DNA from: Streptosporangiaceae bacterium
GTDB lineage: Bacteria > Actinomycetota > Actinomycetes > Streptosporangiales > Streptosporangiaceae
Direction: 5' to 3'
DNA length: 64,000 nucleotides
Assembly (NCBI GenBank): GCA_019245115.1
Contig: JAFARZ010000287.1
Coordinates: 1 to 64,000, forward strand
The position numbers were made by a program, and so were the translations under genes. This document shows, in pieces, positions 6,291 to 14,764 of the stretch. The notes under the pieces are model-generated. The model did no database searches, was not told the origin of the DNA, and worked only from the letters and a program-made list of their open reading frames with translations. The first letter of the stretch is position 1. Every line of letters starts with the position of its first letter.

Positions 6291-8267
6291 GTGACAGACT
6301 TGGGTACTCCCAAACTGGGGTACTCCGGACCATCTGGCGACGATGAGGTGGACGGGCCGGTGGAAACGCGGTACGACGACAGGCCATGGCTTCAGTGGTA
6401 CGCGCCCGGCGTGCCCGCCGAAGTCCAGGTGCCCAACGTTCCACTCACCGCGCTCCTCGACAATTCGGTCGCCCGCTTTCCGCGCCGGGCCGCGCTCGTG
6501 TTTCTCGGGCGCAAGGTCTCCTACCGTGAGCTCGGCCAGGCCGTGGACCGGCTGGCCTGGGCGCTGGGTAACCTCGGGGTGCGCAAGGGCGACCGGGTCG
6601 CGGTGATGCTGCCGAACTGCCCGCAGCAGGTCATCGTCTTCTTCGCGGTGCTGCGCAGGGGCGGGATCGTCGTGATGCACAACCCGCTCTACACCGTGCC
6701 GGAGCTACGGAACCAGCTGGCCGACTGCGGCGCGCGGATCGCCGTCACCTTCGACCGCGGCTACGCCAAGCTCATCGAGGCCCGCGAGGGCACCGCGGTC
6801 GAGCACGTCATCGTCACATCCCTGACCGACTACCTGCCGGCGCTGAAGCGCCGGGCGATAGGCCTGCCGCTCAGACGCGCCCGCGAGGCACGGGCGGAGC
6901 TGACCGCTCCGCTGCCCAAAGACGCGACCTTCCTGTCGTTGCGCGAGGTGCTGAAGAAATCGCAGGCCTGGCACTACCAGGTCCCGCTGGACCCGATCCG
7001 GGACATCGCGGTGCTCCAGTACACGGGCGGCACCACCGGAACACCCAAGGGCGCGATGCTCAGCCACCACAACCTGGTGGCCAACGCCTGCCAGACCGCG
7101 GTCTGGGATCCCGCGGCACAGCCGGGTCGTGAGGTCGGCATAGCGGTGCTCCCGTTCTTCCACGTGTTCGGGCTCACCATGTGCCTGACCACCTCGGTGC
7201 TGATGGGCGCCACCACCGTGCTGGTCCCGAAGTTCGACCTCGACCTGGTCTTCGACGCGATCCGCAAGTTCCGGCCTACCATCTTCCCGGGCGTGCCGAC
7301 CATCTACCAGCAGATAGCGGCGTCACCGAAGGCCCGCCGCGCCGGTATGAACACGATCAGGGTCTGCATTTCCGGTGCCATGCAGCTGCGCAGGCAGACC
7401 ATCGACGAGTTCCGCCAGCTCACCGGCGCGCACGTGGTTCAGGGGTACGGGATGACCGAGACCTCGCCGGTGACCATGGCCAATCCGCTCAACGGGAATG
7501 CCAGGCACGTGTCGATCGGACTGCCCGTGCCGGGAACGCAGGCCCGCATCGTCAGTGAGAACGACCCGACGGTCGTCATGCCGGTGGGCGAGGCCGGAGA
7601 GCTTGTCATCCGCGGCCCCCAGGTCTTCCGCGGCTACTGGAACCAGCCCGAGGAAACGGCCAGCGTGCTCGTGGACGGCTGGATGCGCACGGGGGATATC
7701 GCGCTGATGAGCCCGGACGGGTTCTTCACCCTGATCGACCGTAAGCGCGACGTGATCATCGTGGACGGCTTCAACGTCTACCCGTCCGAGGTGGAAGAGG
7801 TCCTGAACGCTCATCCCGCGGTGGCGGAGAGCACGGTGATAGGCGTGCCCGACCCCACCCACGGCGAACGCGTGCACGCCTACGCGGTGCTGCGGCCCGA
7901 CCAGACGCCGGAGGCTGGTGAGCTGATCCGGTTCTGCGCTGAGCGGCTGACCGATTACAAGGTCCCCGACAGCGTCGAGATCCGTGCGGATCTGCCGCAC
8001 AACCTGCTGGGCAAGGTCCTGCGCCGCCTGCTCAAGGCAGAGCACATCGCTGGGTGGGTGCCTAGGACCCCGGCAGCCGCCAGACCTGCCCCGGCAGAGC
8101 GGGAGCAAGCCCCGCAGACCGAGGAACCCGCCGCGCAGTCCGAGGAACCCGCCGCGCAGTCCGAGGTACCCGAGCCGAGAGCTGAGCAGCCGGCCGAAGC
8201 GGCCAGCGATCCGGTTCCGCGGGCGGATGAGCCGGCGCCGCAGGCCGATGCGAAAATCTCCGGGTGA
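6291..8267 (+). CDS. long-chain fatty-acyl-CoA ligase (AMP-binding, FadD-like)
   Basis: 658 residues from GTG 6291. It should activate a fatty acid with ATP to the acyl-adenylate and then form acyl-CoA. The adenylation motifs are intact: YTGGTTGTPKGAML (P-loop, about residue 244), YGMTETSP (about 388), the hinge TGDIALMSPDGFF, DRKRDVIIVDGFNVYPSEVEE, and the C-terminal catalytic lysine in NLLGKVLRR (about 572). After residue 590 there is an unusual 65-residue Pro/Glu/Ala tail containing a 21-bp direct repeat (8121-8141, 8142-8162). The tail is probably disordered; typical ligases stop before it. The stop overlaps the next gene's GTG (GTGA), so the two are translationally coupled. Confidence 0.9.
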   Translation: MTDLGTPKLGYSGPSGDDEVDGPVETRYDDRPWLQWYAPGVPAEVQVPNVPLTALLDNSVARFPRRAALVFLGRKVSYRELGQAVDRLAWALGNLGVRKGDRVAVMLPNCPQQVIVFFAVLRRGGIVVMHNPLYTVPELRNQLADCGARIAVTFDRGYAKLIEAREGTAVEHVIVTSLTDYLPALKRRAIGLPLRRAREARAELTAPLPKDATFLSLREVLKKSQAWHYQVPLDPIRDIAVLQYTGGTTGTPKGAMLSHHNLVANACQTAVWDPAAQPGREVGIAVLPFFHVFGLTMCLTTSVLMGATTVLVPKFDLDLVFDAIRKFRPTIFPGVPTIYQQIAASPKARRAGMNTIRVCISGAMQLRRQTIDEFRQLTGAHVVQGYGMTETSPVTMANPLNGNARHVSIGLPVPGTQARIVSENDPTVVMPVGEAGELVIRGPQVFRGYWNQPEETASVLVDGWMRTGDIALMSPDGFFTLIDRKRDVIIVDGFNVYPSEVEEVLNAHPAVAESTVIGVPDPTHGERVHAYAVLRPDQTPEAGELIRFCAERLTDYKVPDSVEIRADLPHNLLGKVLRRLLKAEHIAGWVPRTPAAARPAPAEREQAPQTEEPAAQSEEPAAQSEVPEPRAEQPAEAASDPVPRADEPAPQADAKISG

Positions 8268-8857
8268 CCAGCGCCCGGCAGACGAGCATCCTTATGGCGG
8301 CCGCGACGGTACTCGCGTGTGCCGCGTGCACGTCAGCGACCAGCACGGCTGCGCAGAGCACAGCTTCCCCAGCCGCGGTGCCCGCCCCGGGTTCGCCGGC
8401 GTGCGCCGCCGGTAACTACGCGCGCAAGCACGTGCCGTGGACCGACTTCAGCAACGTTCCCGCGACGGTGAACCAGCCGTTCACGAGCTGGCCGGGGGGC
8501 GATGGTGAATACGGGCGGCTGCCGGCGGTGTCCTTCGTCATCCCGGACCTGTGCGACGACATGCACAACTGCCCGGTGACGACGGGCGACGCCTGGCTGC
8601 GCGCGCATCTGGACGGCTACGCCACGTGGGCCATGACGCATGACAGCCTGCTGATCATCACCTGGGACGAGGACGATGGCTCCGCGGCCAACCAGATCCC
8701 GACGGTCTTCGCCGGGCAGCGGGTGAAGCCGGGGCGCTACCCGGCGACGATCACGCACTACAGCGTGCTGCGCACGATCGAGGATGCGTTCGGCCTGCCG
8801 CACGATGGCGCGGCCGCGAGCGCGGCGCCGATCACCGGGATCTGGTCGGCCGGCTGA
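8264..8857 (+). CDS. secreted phosphoesterase remnant: signal peptide joined to a C-terminal half
   Basis: 197 residues from GTG 8264, overlapping the ligase stop. Residues 1-45 are a lipoprotein-like leader (ILMAAATVLACAACTS) and a Ser/Thr/Ala/Pro linker. From PACAAGNYARKHVPWTDFSNVP onward it matches the second half of the AcpA/phospholipase C-like phosphoesterases, including VSFVIPDLCDDMHNCP, the metal-ligand region LLIITWDEDDGS and the C-terminal THYSVLRTIEDAFGLP. The first half of that family, with the ENH metal site and nucleophile region (about 100 residues), is absent. The ORF is open, so this appears to be an in-frame internal deletion and the enzyme is probably inactive. Confidence 0.75.
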   Translation: MTSARQTSILMAAATVLACAACTSATSTAAQSTASPAAVPAPGSPACAAGNYARKHVPWTDFSNVPATVNQPFTSWPGGDGEYGRLPAVSFVIPDLCDDMHNCPVTTGDAWLRAHLDGYATWAMTHDSLLIITWDEDDGSAANQIPTVFAGQRVKPGRYPATITHYSVLRTIEDAFGLPHDGAAASAAPITGIWSAG

Positions 8858-9041
8858 CCCGCCGCCGTTGGTGTCTCACCATTTACTCCGAACGGCTGTG
8901 GTGACACCTCCCATCATCAGGCTCGGTCACGGCTGTCAGCCGCAGCCGATGCGCGCTGAGCTCAGCGCGACGTCATCGAACCAGAGCGTGTCGGTTTCGC
9001 TGGCGTAGCTTCGCCGACGCCAAAGACATATAGTCCCGGGA

Positions 9042-9422
9042 CTAATTCGACTCCTCGCGGAAGCCGCCGAGAAAGCGCCGGAACAGCCCGCCCTCCCGCG
9101 TCAGCGGCGGGCCGGGCGGCGGAGCCTGCGGCAGTTCCCGTCCGACGGGCTCGCGGTAGTCGGCCCGCGCGATGGCATCAACCACCTGCGCCTCGTCGAA
9201 TGAGTCAGACCCCGGGATCTCCGGGATAAAACCGACCAGATCACCGTCGAGCAGCACCTCGGCCGCCAGGGACGACGTGCCTTCGTTGCCCCAGACCGCC
9301 TCGCGACCGGCGCCCAGCACGATACGGACCCCGTAGACATCAATCCCGGTGGATTCCAGATGCGCGTCGACGCCGCGGTCCCGGAGAGCGTCGGCGACGC
9401 GCCGGGCACGGTTCTCGTCCAT
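9042..9422 (-). CDS. conserved hypothetical protein (126 aa)
   Basis: The protein starts MDENRARRVADALRDRGVDAHLE at ATG 9422. It has an alternating alpha/beta pattern up to residue 85, including VRIVLGAGREAVWG and AEVLLDGDLVGFIPEIPGS, then a Pro-rich linker and a basic end (LFRRFLGGFREESN). No catalytic motif or membrane segment is visible. A hairpin lies upstream between it and the methyltransferase. I do not recognise a named family. Confidence 0.6.
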   Translation of the reverse strand: MDENRARRVADALRDRGVDAHLESTGIDVYGVRIVLGAGREAVWGNEGTSSLAAEVLLDGDLVGFIPEIPGSDSFDEAQVVDAIARADYREPVGRELPQAPPPGPPLTREGGLFRRFLGGFREESN

Positions 9423-9461
9423 GCGTTCAACCTACCCGGATCCCAGCGCGCCGGGCGGACA

Positions 9462-9513
9462 GGGTGAATGTGCCGTTGTCCCCGCTATATGGGGTGCGAT
9501 GGCACATTCACCC
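9462..9513. repeat. 13-bp perfect inverted repeat with inner CCCC/GGGG stem
   Basis: GGGTGAATGTGCC (9462-9474) pairs exactly with GGCACATTCACCC (9501-9513); inside, CCCC (9480-9483) faces GGGG (9491-9494) around GCTATAT. It sits between two minus-strand genes, so it may end the methyltransferase transcript, although it lacks a T run. Confidence 0.7.
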
Positions 9514-9538
9514 CCTGATCCAAGACCGGCGCGGAGCA

Positions 9539-10276
9539 CTAGCTGAGCGGTTTCTCCCAGATCGACACGTGCTGGCGGCTCTCGCCAGTGAACGGCTCCC
9601 GTTCCCAGCCGCCCCATCGCTCGCGTAGGCGCAGCCCGGCGAGCTGCGCCATCAGGTCGAGCTCAGCGGGCCACACATACCGGAACGGGATCGTCGAGTA
9701 CTCGGGGCGTCCCTCGGTGAAGTAGACATAGTGGCCGCACTTCGACTGGGTGGCCAGGTCGTAAGAGTAGAAGACCACGCGTTCCGGGCTCACATGCCAG
9801 GACAGGACGTCCTGCCCGGGCGGTAGCCTGCGCAGCTCAGGGACACCGACCTCGATGACGAAACACCCGCCGGGCTCCAGATGCGCCGCGACGTTGCGGA
9901 AGCAGGCCACCTGGGCCTCCTGCGTGGTCAGGTTGCTGATCGTGTTGAAGACCAGGTAGGCGAGCGCGAAGGTGCCGTCGACCTTGGCGGTCGCGAAGTC
10001 CCCGATCGTCACGCCGATCGCGTCGCCGCCTGACTTGGCGCGGAGCCGGGCCACCATGGGCCGGGACAGGTCAACGCCGTGCACCGGCACACCACGCCGC
10101 GCCAGCGGCAGGGCGATGCGTCCCGTGCCGACGCCCAGCTCCAGCGCGCGGCCTCGGCCGGCCAGCTTCGCCAGGACGTCCACGATCACGTTCACCACGC
10201 CGGGTTCGAAGATATCCATGTCGTCGTCATCGCTGGCCGCGACGCGTTCGCCGAAGTAGCCGTCGTCTTCCTCCAT
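9539..10276 (-). CDS. class I SAM-dependent methyltransferase, paralogue of the gene at 556-1362
   Basis: 245 residues from ATG 10276. Motif I is ALELGVGTGRIALPLARRG, followed by GVDLSRPMVARLRAK and GDFATAKVDG. The segments VACFRNVAAHLEPGG, VPELRRLPPGQ and YVWPAELDLMAQLAG match the 556-1362 gene nearly word for word, so both are one subfamily. The N-terminus (EEDDGYFGERVAASDDDD) is acidic. The substrate is unknown. It follows the STAND gene on the same strand, 69 bases downstream of that gene's stop. Confidence 0.88.
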   Translation of the reverse strand: MEEDDGYFGERVAASDDDDMDIFEPGVVNVIVDVLAKLAGRGRALELGVGTGRIALPLARRGVPVHGVDLSRPMVARLRAKSGGDAIGVTIGDFATAKVDGTFALAYLVFNTISNLTTQEAQVACFRNVAAHLEPGGCFVIEVGVPELRRLPPGQDVLSWHVSPERVVFYSYDLATQSKCGHYVYFTEGRPEYSTIPFRYVWPAELDLMAQLAGLRLRERWGGWEREPFTGESRQHVSIWEKPLS

Positions 10277-10345
10277 GCTGGACGGTACCTCGGACCCAGC
10301 CGCGACGCATGCGAATTTCCTGGCGGAACATCCGCCTGGCCCGGA

Positions 10346-13300
10346 TCAGCCGGCGGAAGCCGGGCAGAGCGAGCGGTAATCCTTGCCGGAGATATAGGGC
10401 GTGACCAGGCTGCCTGCCGGGTGGGTGGCGCAGATGCGCGCCGCGACCTCGTCGGGGTCGGTGTCCCAGAACTGGGCCGTGGCATCGCTGGTGGTCCCGA
10501 TCACCTGGCCGCCTGGGCCGAAGGCCACGCTGGTTACCCTCGACAGCCCGGTCAGGGTGGCGAGCTGGGCCGGATGACGGGGATCGCCCACGTCCCAGAG
10601 CTGGATCGTACGGTCATCGCCCGAGCTGGCGAGCATGCCGCCGCGGCCGAACGCGACGCTCACCACAGCCTGTGTGTGGCCGGTCAGGATGGCGAGCAGG
10701 ACCGGGTGGGACGGGCCGGTGATGTCCCACAGCCGGACGGTGTCGTCGGCCGAGGCGCTGGCCAGCGTGTGCCCGTCCGGGCTGAACGCGATGGACTCGA
10801 CCGCACCCAGATGGCCGCTGAGGCTGGAGAGCACCTGGCCGCCGGGCGCGCGGATGTCAGTGAGCTGGATGGTACCGTCGTCGCTGGCCGAGGCGAGGAT
10901 CTTACCGTCAGGGCTGAACGCGACCGCGGTGATGGCCTCGAGCTGGTGGCTGATCAGCGGCTGCGGTTGTGCGGCGCCGGCGGCCCACACGTACACCTCG
11001 TCATTGCCGCTGCCTGCCGCCAGTATGCTCCTGCCGTCGGCACCCGGCGCGTATGCGAGGGCGTTGACAGGGGCAGGGGCATTGAGCGTGCCGATACGGC
11101 GCCGCTGGGCCACGCTCCAGAGCGTTATCTGATCGGTGCCCGCGGCGGCAGTGGCCAGGGTGCTGCCGCCCGGGGAGAGCGCCATCGCGAAGCCCCCGCC
11201 GGGAACGTCCGCGCCGTGCAGCGCTGACCCGGTGCGCCATGGCGGCCGCCACAGGCTGACTTCATGCGGAGTGCTCGCGGTGGCGATCAGGCCGGACGCT
11301 GTGCCGGCCGCGATGGTGACCAGACCGGTGGAGGTGTTCGGGGACACCGTCGGCCCGGCCAGGCTCCAGAAGCCCACGGTCGCGTCGGCATCGGCGCTGG
11401 CCAGGGTCTGGCCGTTCGGGCTGAACGCCACGCCGGACACCGCGTTCAGCGGCCCGCTCAGGGCGGCGTCCTGGGCGCCGGTGCGCACGTCCCACAACCG
11501 GACGGCGTCGTCATCCCCGCCGCTGGCAAGCTGGCTGCCGTCCGGGCTGAACGCCACGGCCCGCACCGTCGCGGTGCTGCTGAAGACGTCGCGGGAAGCC
11601 CCGCTGCGCGCGTCCCACACCCGCACGGTGCCGTCGTCACCGCCGGACGCCAGCATGGTTCCGTCCCGGCTGAACGCTACCGCGCGCACCGGCCCGCCGT
11701 TGCCACTAAACACCCGCGGGAGTGCGGAAGGCCTGGCGAGGTTCCAGATCCGGACGGCGCCGTCGGCGCAGGCGGCCGCGAGCATATGGCCGTCCGGGCT
11801 GAACGCCACCGAGTTGACCGGGCCGCCGCCGACCCGGAGCACGTCACTCGTCCAGGTGCGTGTCCGCCAGAGCGTGATCATGCCATCGTCACCGGTAGTA
11901 GCCAGCACCGTGCCGTCCGGGCTGAACGCCACCGAGTCGACCGCGGCGCTGTCCTGCGTCAGGGTGCGGATGCGCAGCCGGGTGTGCGTGTCCCACAGCG
12001 TCACGGTCCCGTCGCGTCCTGCGCCGGCCAGGAGCGCCGCCGCCGGATCGAAGGCTAGGTCGTAGAGGGCGGTGGCGACAGGCAGCGTGCCCTCCCGCAT
12101 CGCGGTAGCGGTGTCCCAGAGGGTCACGCCGTTCGATTCCCCGGCCGCGGCCAGCACTGTGCCCGAGGGGTCGTAGGCCACCGCGTTCACCGCTCCAGGC
12201 CCGTCGTTCAGGTGCGAGGTGAAATAGTCCGCTTGTGCGCTGAGCAGGTTGCTGACCGTCTCCTGCTCAGGTTCGATGCGGTAGGCCTCCAGGCTGAGCA
12301 GCACCGACCGCTCGGGGTCACTGGGCCGCAGCGCACCGGAATCTGCCACCATCTGCCCGGCCGTGGCGATGGCCTGCTGGTGGCGGGCGGTCTGGCTGTC
12401 CGCCTCGGCGACGATGCCCAACACGCTCAGCGCCACCGCGACGCCGATCCCGGTTCCGGCCAGCAGCCTTTGCTTCAGTCTGGAGCGGAACTGCAGTCGT
12501 TCCGACGCGCGCAGGAACCTCTCGCCGAGATCGCCGAGCTCCCTGCGCCGGAACTCGCCCAGTTCTGCCTTCCGGATCCTGGTCAGCCCGGGGTTGAGCT
12601 GGCGCAGCGCGGCCTCGGCGTGCTCCTGGAACGCTTGCAGCTGCATGCCCTGGTACAGCTGCTCGCGGATGCCGGAGGTCCATTCGTGTGCGTGGTCGAT
12701 GAGCCGCTGGCGCGCCTCGAGCCATTCCCGGTTGAACCGCAGCCAGTCTCTCAGCCGCGGCCAGTGCTGCAATAGCGCCTCGTGCACGATCTGCACGGTC
12801 TCCCGGTCGCCTGTCACAAGCCGTTCGGCCTCCAGCTGGGCGAGAATGCGTTCCGCGGCGGACCGGTCGGCCTGCGGGAACTCGGCCAGCAGTTCGTCCC
12901 TGCTGACCTGACGCCGGGCGTCCTCGGTGTCGGCGCGGACCGCCACCATGTGGAGCAGAAGCTGCTCGGCCAGCCGCCGCTCGTTCTCGCCCAGCGCGCA
13001 GTAAATCTTGTCGGCCTTGTTGGCCACCGCTTTGGTGATCCCGCCCGCATCGGTATAGCCGGCGATCGTGAGCCGGGGCTTGCCGTCGGAGTCCCGCCGC
13101 CGGTCCCAGGTCTCGCGGAGCGCGTGAGCGAGCAGCGGCAGCCGGCCGGGATCGTAGGTCAGCAGCCCGCCGGCTGGGTCGTCGTCGCCTAGCTGATCGC
13201 CGTCGCCTCCGGGTGATGGCTCGGCGCCGAGGTCGCCCAGCATGACCTCCACCAGGCCCTCTTCGACCTCCGCCCCCGCGTCCCGGGCAGGCCGCTCGAT

Positions 13301-14761
13301 CGCCGATCGCAGCTCCGGGACGCTCATGGGGCCAACAACGACCGGGGCACGGAGCGCGGGTCCCAGTCCCGAGTGCGCCGTGCAGTGTCCGACGAACTCC
13401 GCCCGGAGCCCGATCACGACCAGGGCGGGCGGGTCGCCGCGGGGTTGGCCAGACATCGCGCACACGGCGTCGACGAACTGCTTACGCTCGTCCTCGTCCG
13501 CACACTGCGTGAAGATCTCCTCGAACTGATCGATCAGCACAATCAGTCGGCGCACAGGTGGATCACCTGCGCCATCGCGTCGCTGGGACGCGGGCTCGCT
13601 GATTGCTGCCCGTGTCCGGTCACGGCGTGGCTCCCACCCGGTGCGCGCGGCCTCGCGCGCGATGACGGGAGCCTGGAGCGGATCCGCGGCGAGCCGCTTG
13701 CGTACATCGCCGGCCCGCAGCCCGGCCAGCGTGGCCAGCGGGCTTGCCAGCTCCAGCAGCGGGTCCCTGCCCGGGGTGATGCGCAGCCGCGGCCAGGTCT
13801 CCGATCCCGGTTCGGCCAGGCTTCCGGCGTCGAGTTCGGGAATGAGGCCGGCGCTGAGCAGCGATGACTTGCCCGCACCAGACGCGCCGTACAGGATCAG
13901 CGGCGACGGGCGGTACAGCCGCCCGCGAAGCTGGCTGAGCAGCCTGCCGGTCAGCCGGCCGCGGCCGTGGAACCAGCACGCGTCGTCGGCGGTGAACGGG
14001 GCAAGGCCTGGATAGGGGTTGGCATCGTCTTCCCCCGGCCCGGCTGCGAACGGCGCGCCGAAGGCGGCCGTGACGCTCCTGCGCGCGTCACGGCGGCTCA
14101 GGAACAGCACCGTGAAGATTCGGTCAAGCTTCTCGCTGTCGTCCTGCTGCCGGACGCTGATCTGGTTGAGTTTCCGCTCGTGGGATTCGAGCGCTGTCAG
14201 CAAGTCCTCGTACAGCGAACGGAACTCGGCCGCGTGCTGCGCGCTGAGCTCCGTCACCGCCTCGCTGATGCGGGCGTAGAGCTCGGCATTATTGTCGCGG
14301 ACGGCAGCGTCCAGCGCGGCGCCGATGCCATCGATCTTGCCGAGCAGCTGTGCGGCCTCGGCCATCACCTCGGCGGAGCGTGTCCCTTCGGCCCCGGCCA
14401 CGTCCTCGAGCCGCGTCTGGAGAACCTGCCGCACGGTTTCCTCAGGCGCGGTGCTCTCGCGCTTTTCCCGCCTCAGCCTCGTGACCACGTCATCGATCAC
14501 GTTCACCAGGTGTCCGGCGCCGATGGCGCCTAGCTGGCCGAGCGTCTGCTGGATGGCGATCGCGCCCCCGGCTCCTTCGAGCAGCGGAACCAGGATCGGA
14601 GTCAGCGCCGCGGCGGTCAGCGACATCAGGACGGCTTGCGGAGTCAGCGGCGCGAGCCCGTCGCGAGCACGCTTTATCCAGCCCTGGATCCCGGCACGGG
14701 CTCGCGAGACCAGGCTCTCCGAGAGGTCCTGCGCGGCGAGGTTCTCGTCGTCCGGCACCAT
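10346..14761 (-). CDS. membrane-anchored STAND NTPase (nSTAND1) with 14 WD40 blades
   Basis: 1471 residues. Order: an N-terminal helical region with a hydrophobic stretch (about 44-70), then coiled coil (150-215); NPYPGLAPF opens the nSTAND1 module near 247, with Walker A GASGAGKSS near 292 and Walker B LIVLIDQFEEIF near 405; a helical lid region; one transmembrane helix near 762-785 (LLAGTGIGVAVALSVLGIVA); a linker (PERSVLLSLEAYRIEP); and 14 WD40 units from about 852 to 1460, enough for two seven-bladed propellers. The end (YISGKDYRSLCP) is usual for actinobacterial members. STAND proteins are ATP-switched scaffolds acting in signalling, self-killing or defence. ATG 14761 lies three bases after the lipoprotein gene's stop, so the two are almost certainly cotranscribed. 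No separate effector domain is recognisable. Confidence 0.92.
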   Translation of the reverse strand: MVPDDENLAAQDLSESLVSRARAGIQGWIKRARDGLAPLTPQAVLMSLTAAALTPILVPLLEGAGGAIAIQQTLGQLGAIGAGHLVNVIDDVVTRLRREKRESTAPEETVRQVLQTRLEDVAGAEGTRSAEVMAEAAQLLGKIDGIGAALDAAVRDNNAELYARISEAVTELSAQHAAEFRSLYEDLLTALESHERKLNQISVRQQDDSEKLDRIFTVLFLSRRDARRSVTAAFGAPFAAGPGEDDANPYPGLAPFTADDACWFHGRGRLTGRLLSQLRGRLYRPSPLILYGASGAGKSSLLSAGLIPELDAGSLAEPGSETWPRLRITPGRDPLLELASPLATLAGLRAGDVRKRLAADPLQAPVIAREAARTGWEPRRDRTRAAISEPASQRRDGAGDPPVRRLIVLIDQFEEIFTQCADEDERKQFVDAVCAMSGQPRGDPPALVVIGLRAEFVGHCTAHSGLGPALRAPVVVGPMSVPELRSAIERPARDAGAEVEEGLVEVMLGDLGAEPSPGGDGDQLGDDDPAGGLLTYDPGRLPLLAHALRETWDRRRDSDGKPRLTIAGYTDAGGITKAVANKADKIYCALGENERRLAEQLLLHMVAVRADTEDARRQVSRDELLAEFPQADRSAAERILAQLEAERLVTGDRETVQIVHEALLQHWPRLRDWLRFNREWLEARQRLIDHAHEWTSGIREQLYQGMQLQAFQEHAEAALRQLNPGLTRIRKAELGEFRRRELGDLGERFLRASERLQFRSRLKQRLLAGTGIGVAVALSVLGIVAEADSQTARHQQAIATAGQMVADSGALRPSDPERSVLLSLEAYRIEPEQETVSNLLSAQADYFTSHLNDGPGAVNAVAYDPSGTVLAAAGESNGVTLWDTATAMREGTLPVATALYDLAFDPAAALLAGAGRDGTVTLWDTHTRLRIRTLTQDSAAVDSVAFSPDGTVLATTGDDGMITLWRTRTWTSDVLRVGGGPVNSVAFSPDGHMLAAACADGAVRIWNLARPSALPRVFSGNGGPVRAVAFSRDGTMLASGGDDGTVRVWDARSGASRDVFSSTATVRAVAFSPDGSQLASGGDDDAVRLWDVRTGAQDAALSGPLNAVSGVAFSPNGQTLASADADATVGFWSLAGPTVSPNTSTGLVTIAAGTASGLIATASTPHEVSLWRPPWRTGSALHGADVPGGGFAMALSPGGSTLATAAAGTDQITLWSVAQRRRIGTLNAPAPVNALAYAPGADGRSILAAGSGNDEVYVWAAGAAQPQPLISHQLEAITAVAFSPDGKILASASDDGTIQLTDIRAPGGQVLSSLSGHLGAVESIAFSPDGHTLASASADDTVRLWDITGPSHPVLLAILTGHTQAVVSVAFGRGGMLASSGDDRTIQLWDVGDPRHPAQLATLTGLSRVTSVAFGPGGQVIGTTSDATAQFWDTDPDEVAARICATHPAGSLVTPYISGKDYRSLCPASAG

Positions 14762-14764
14762 CGT

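Noticed and set aside
10079..11227. Open frame antisense to the WD40 region of the STAND gene
   Set aside because: It contains periodic GLNA/PSGLN words that are only the mirror of the WD40 repeats.
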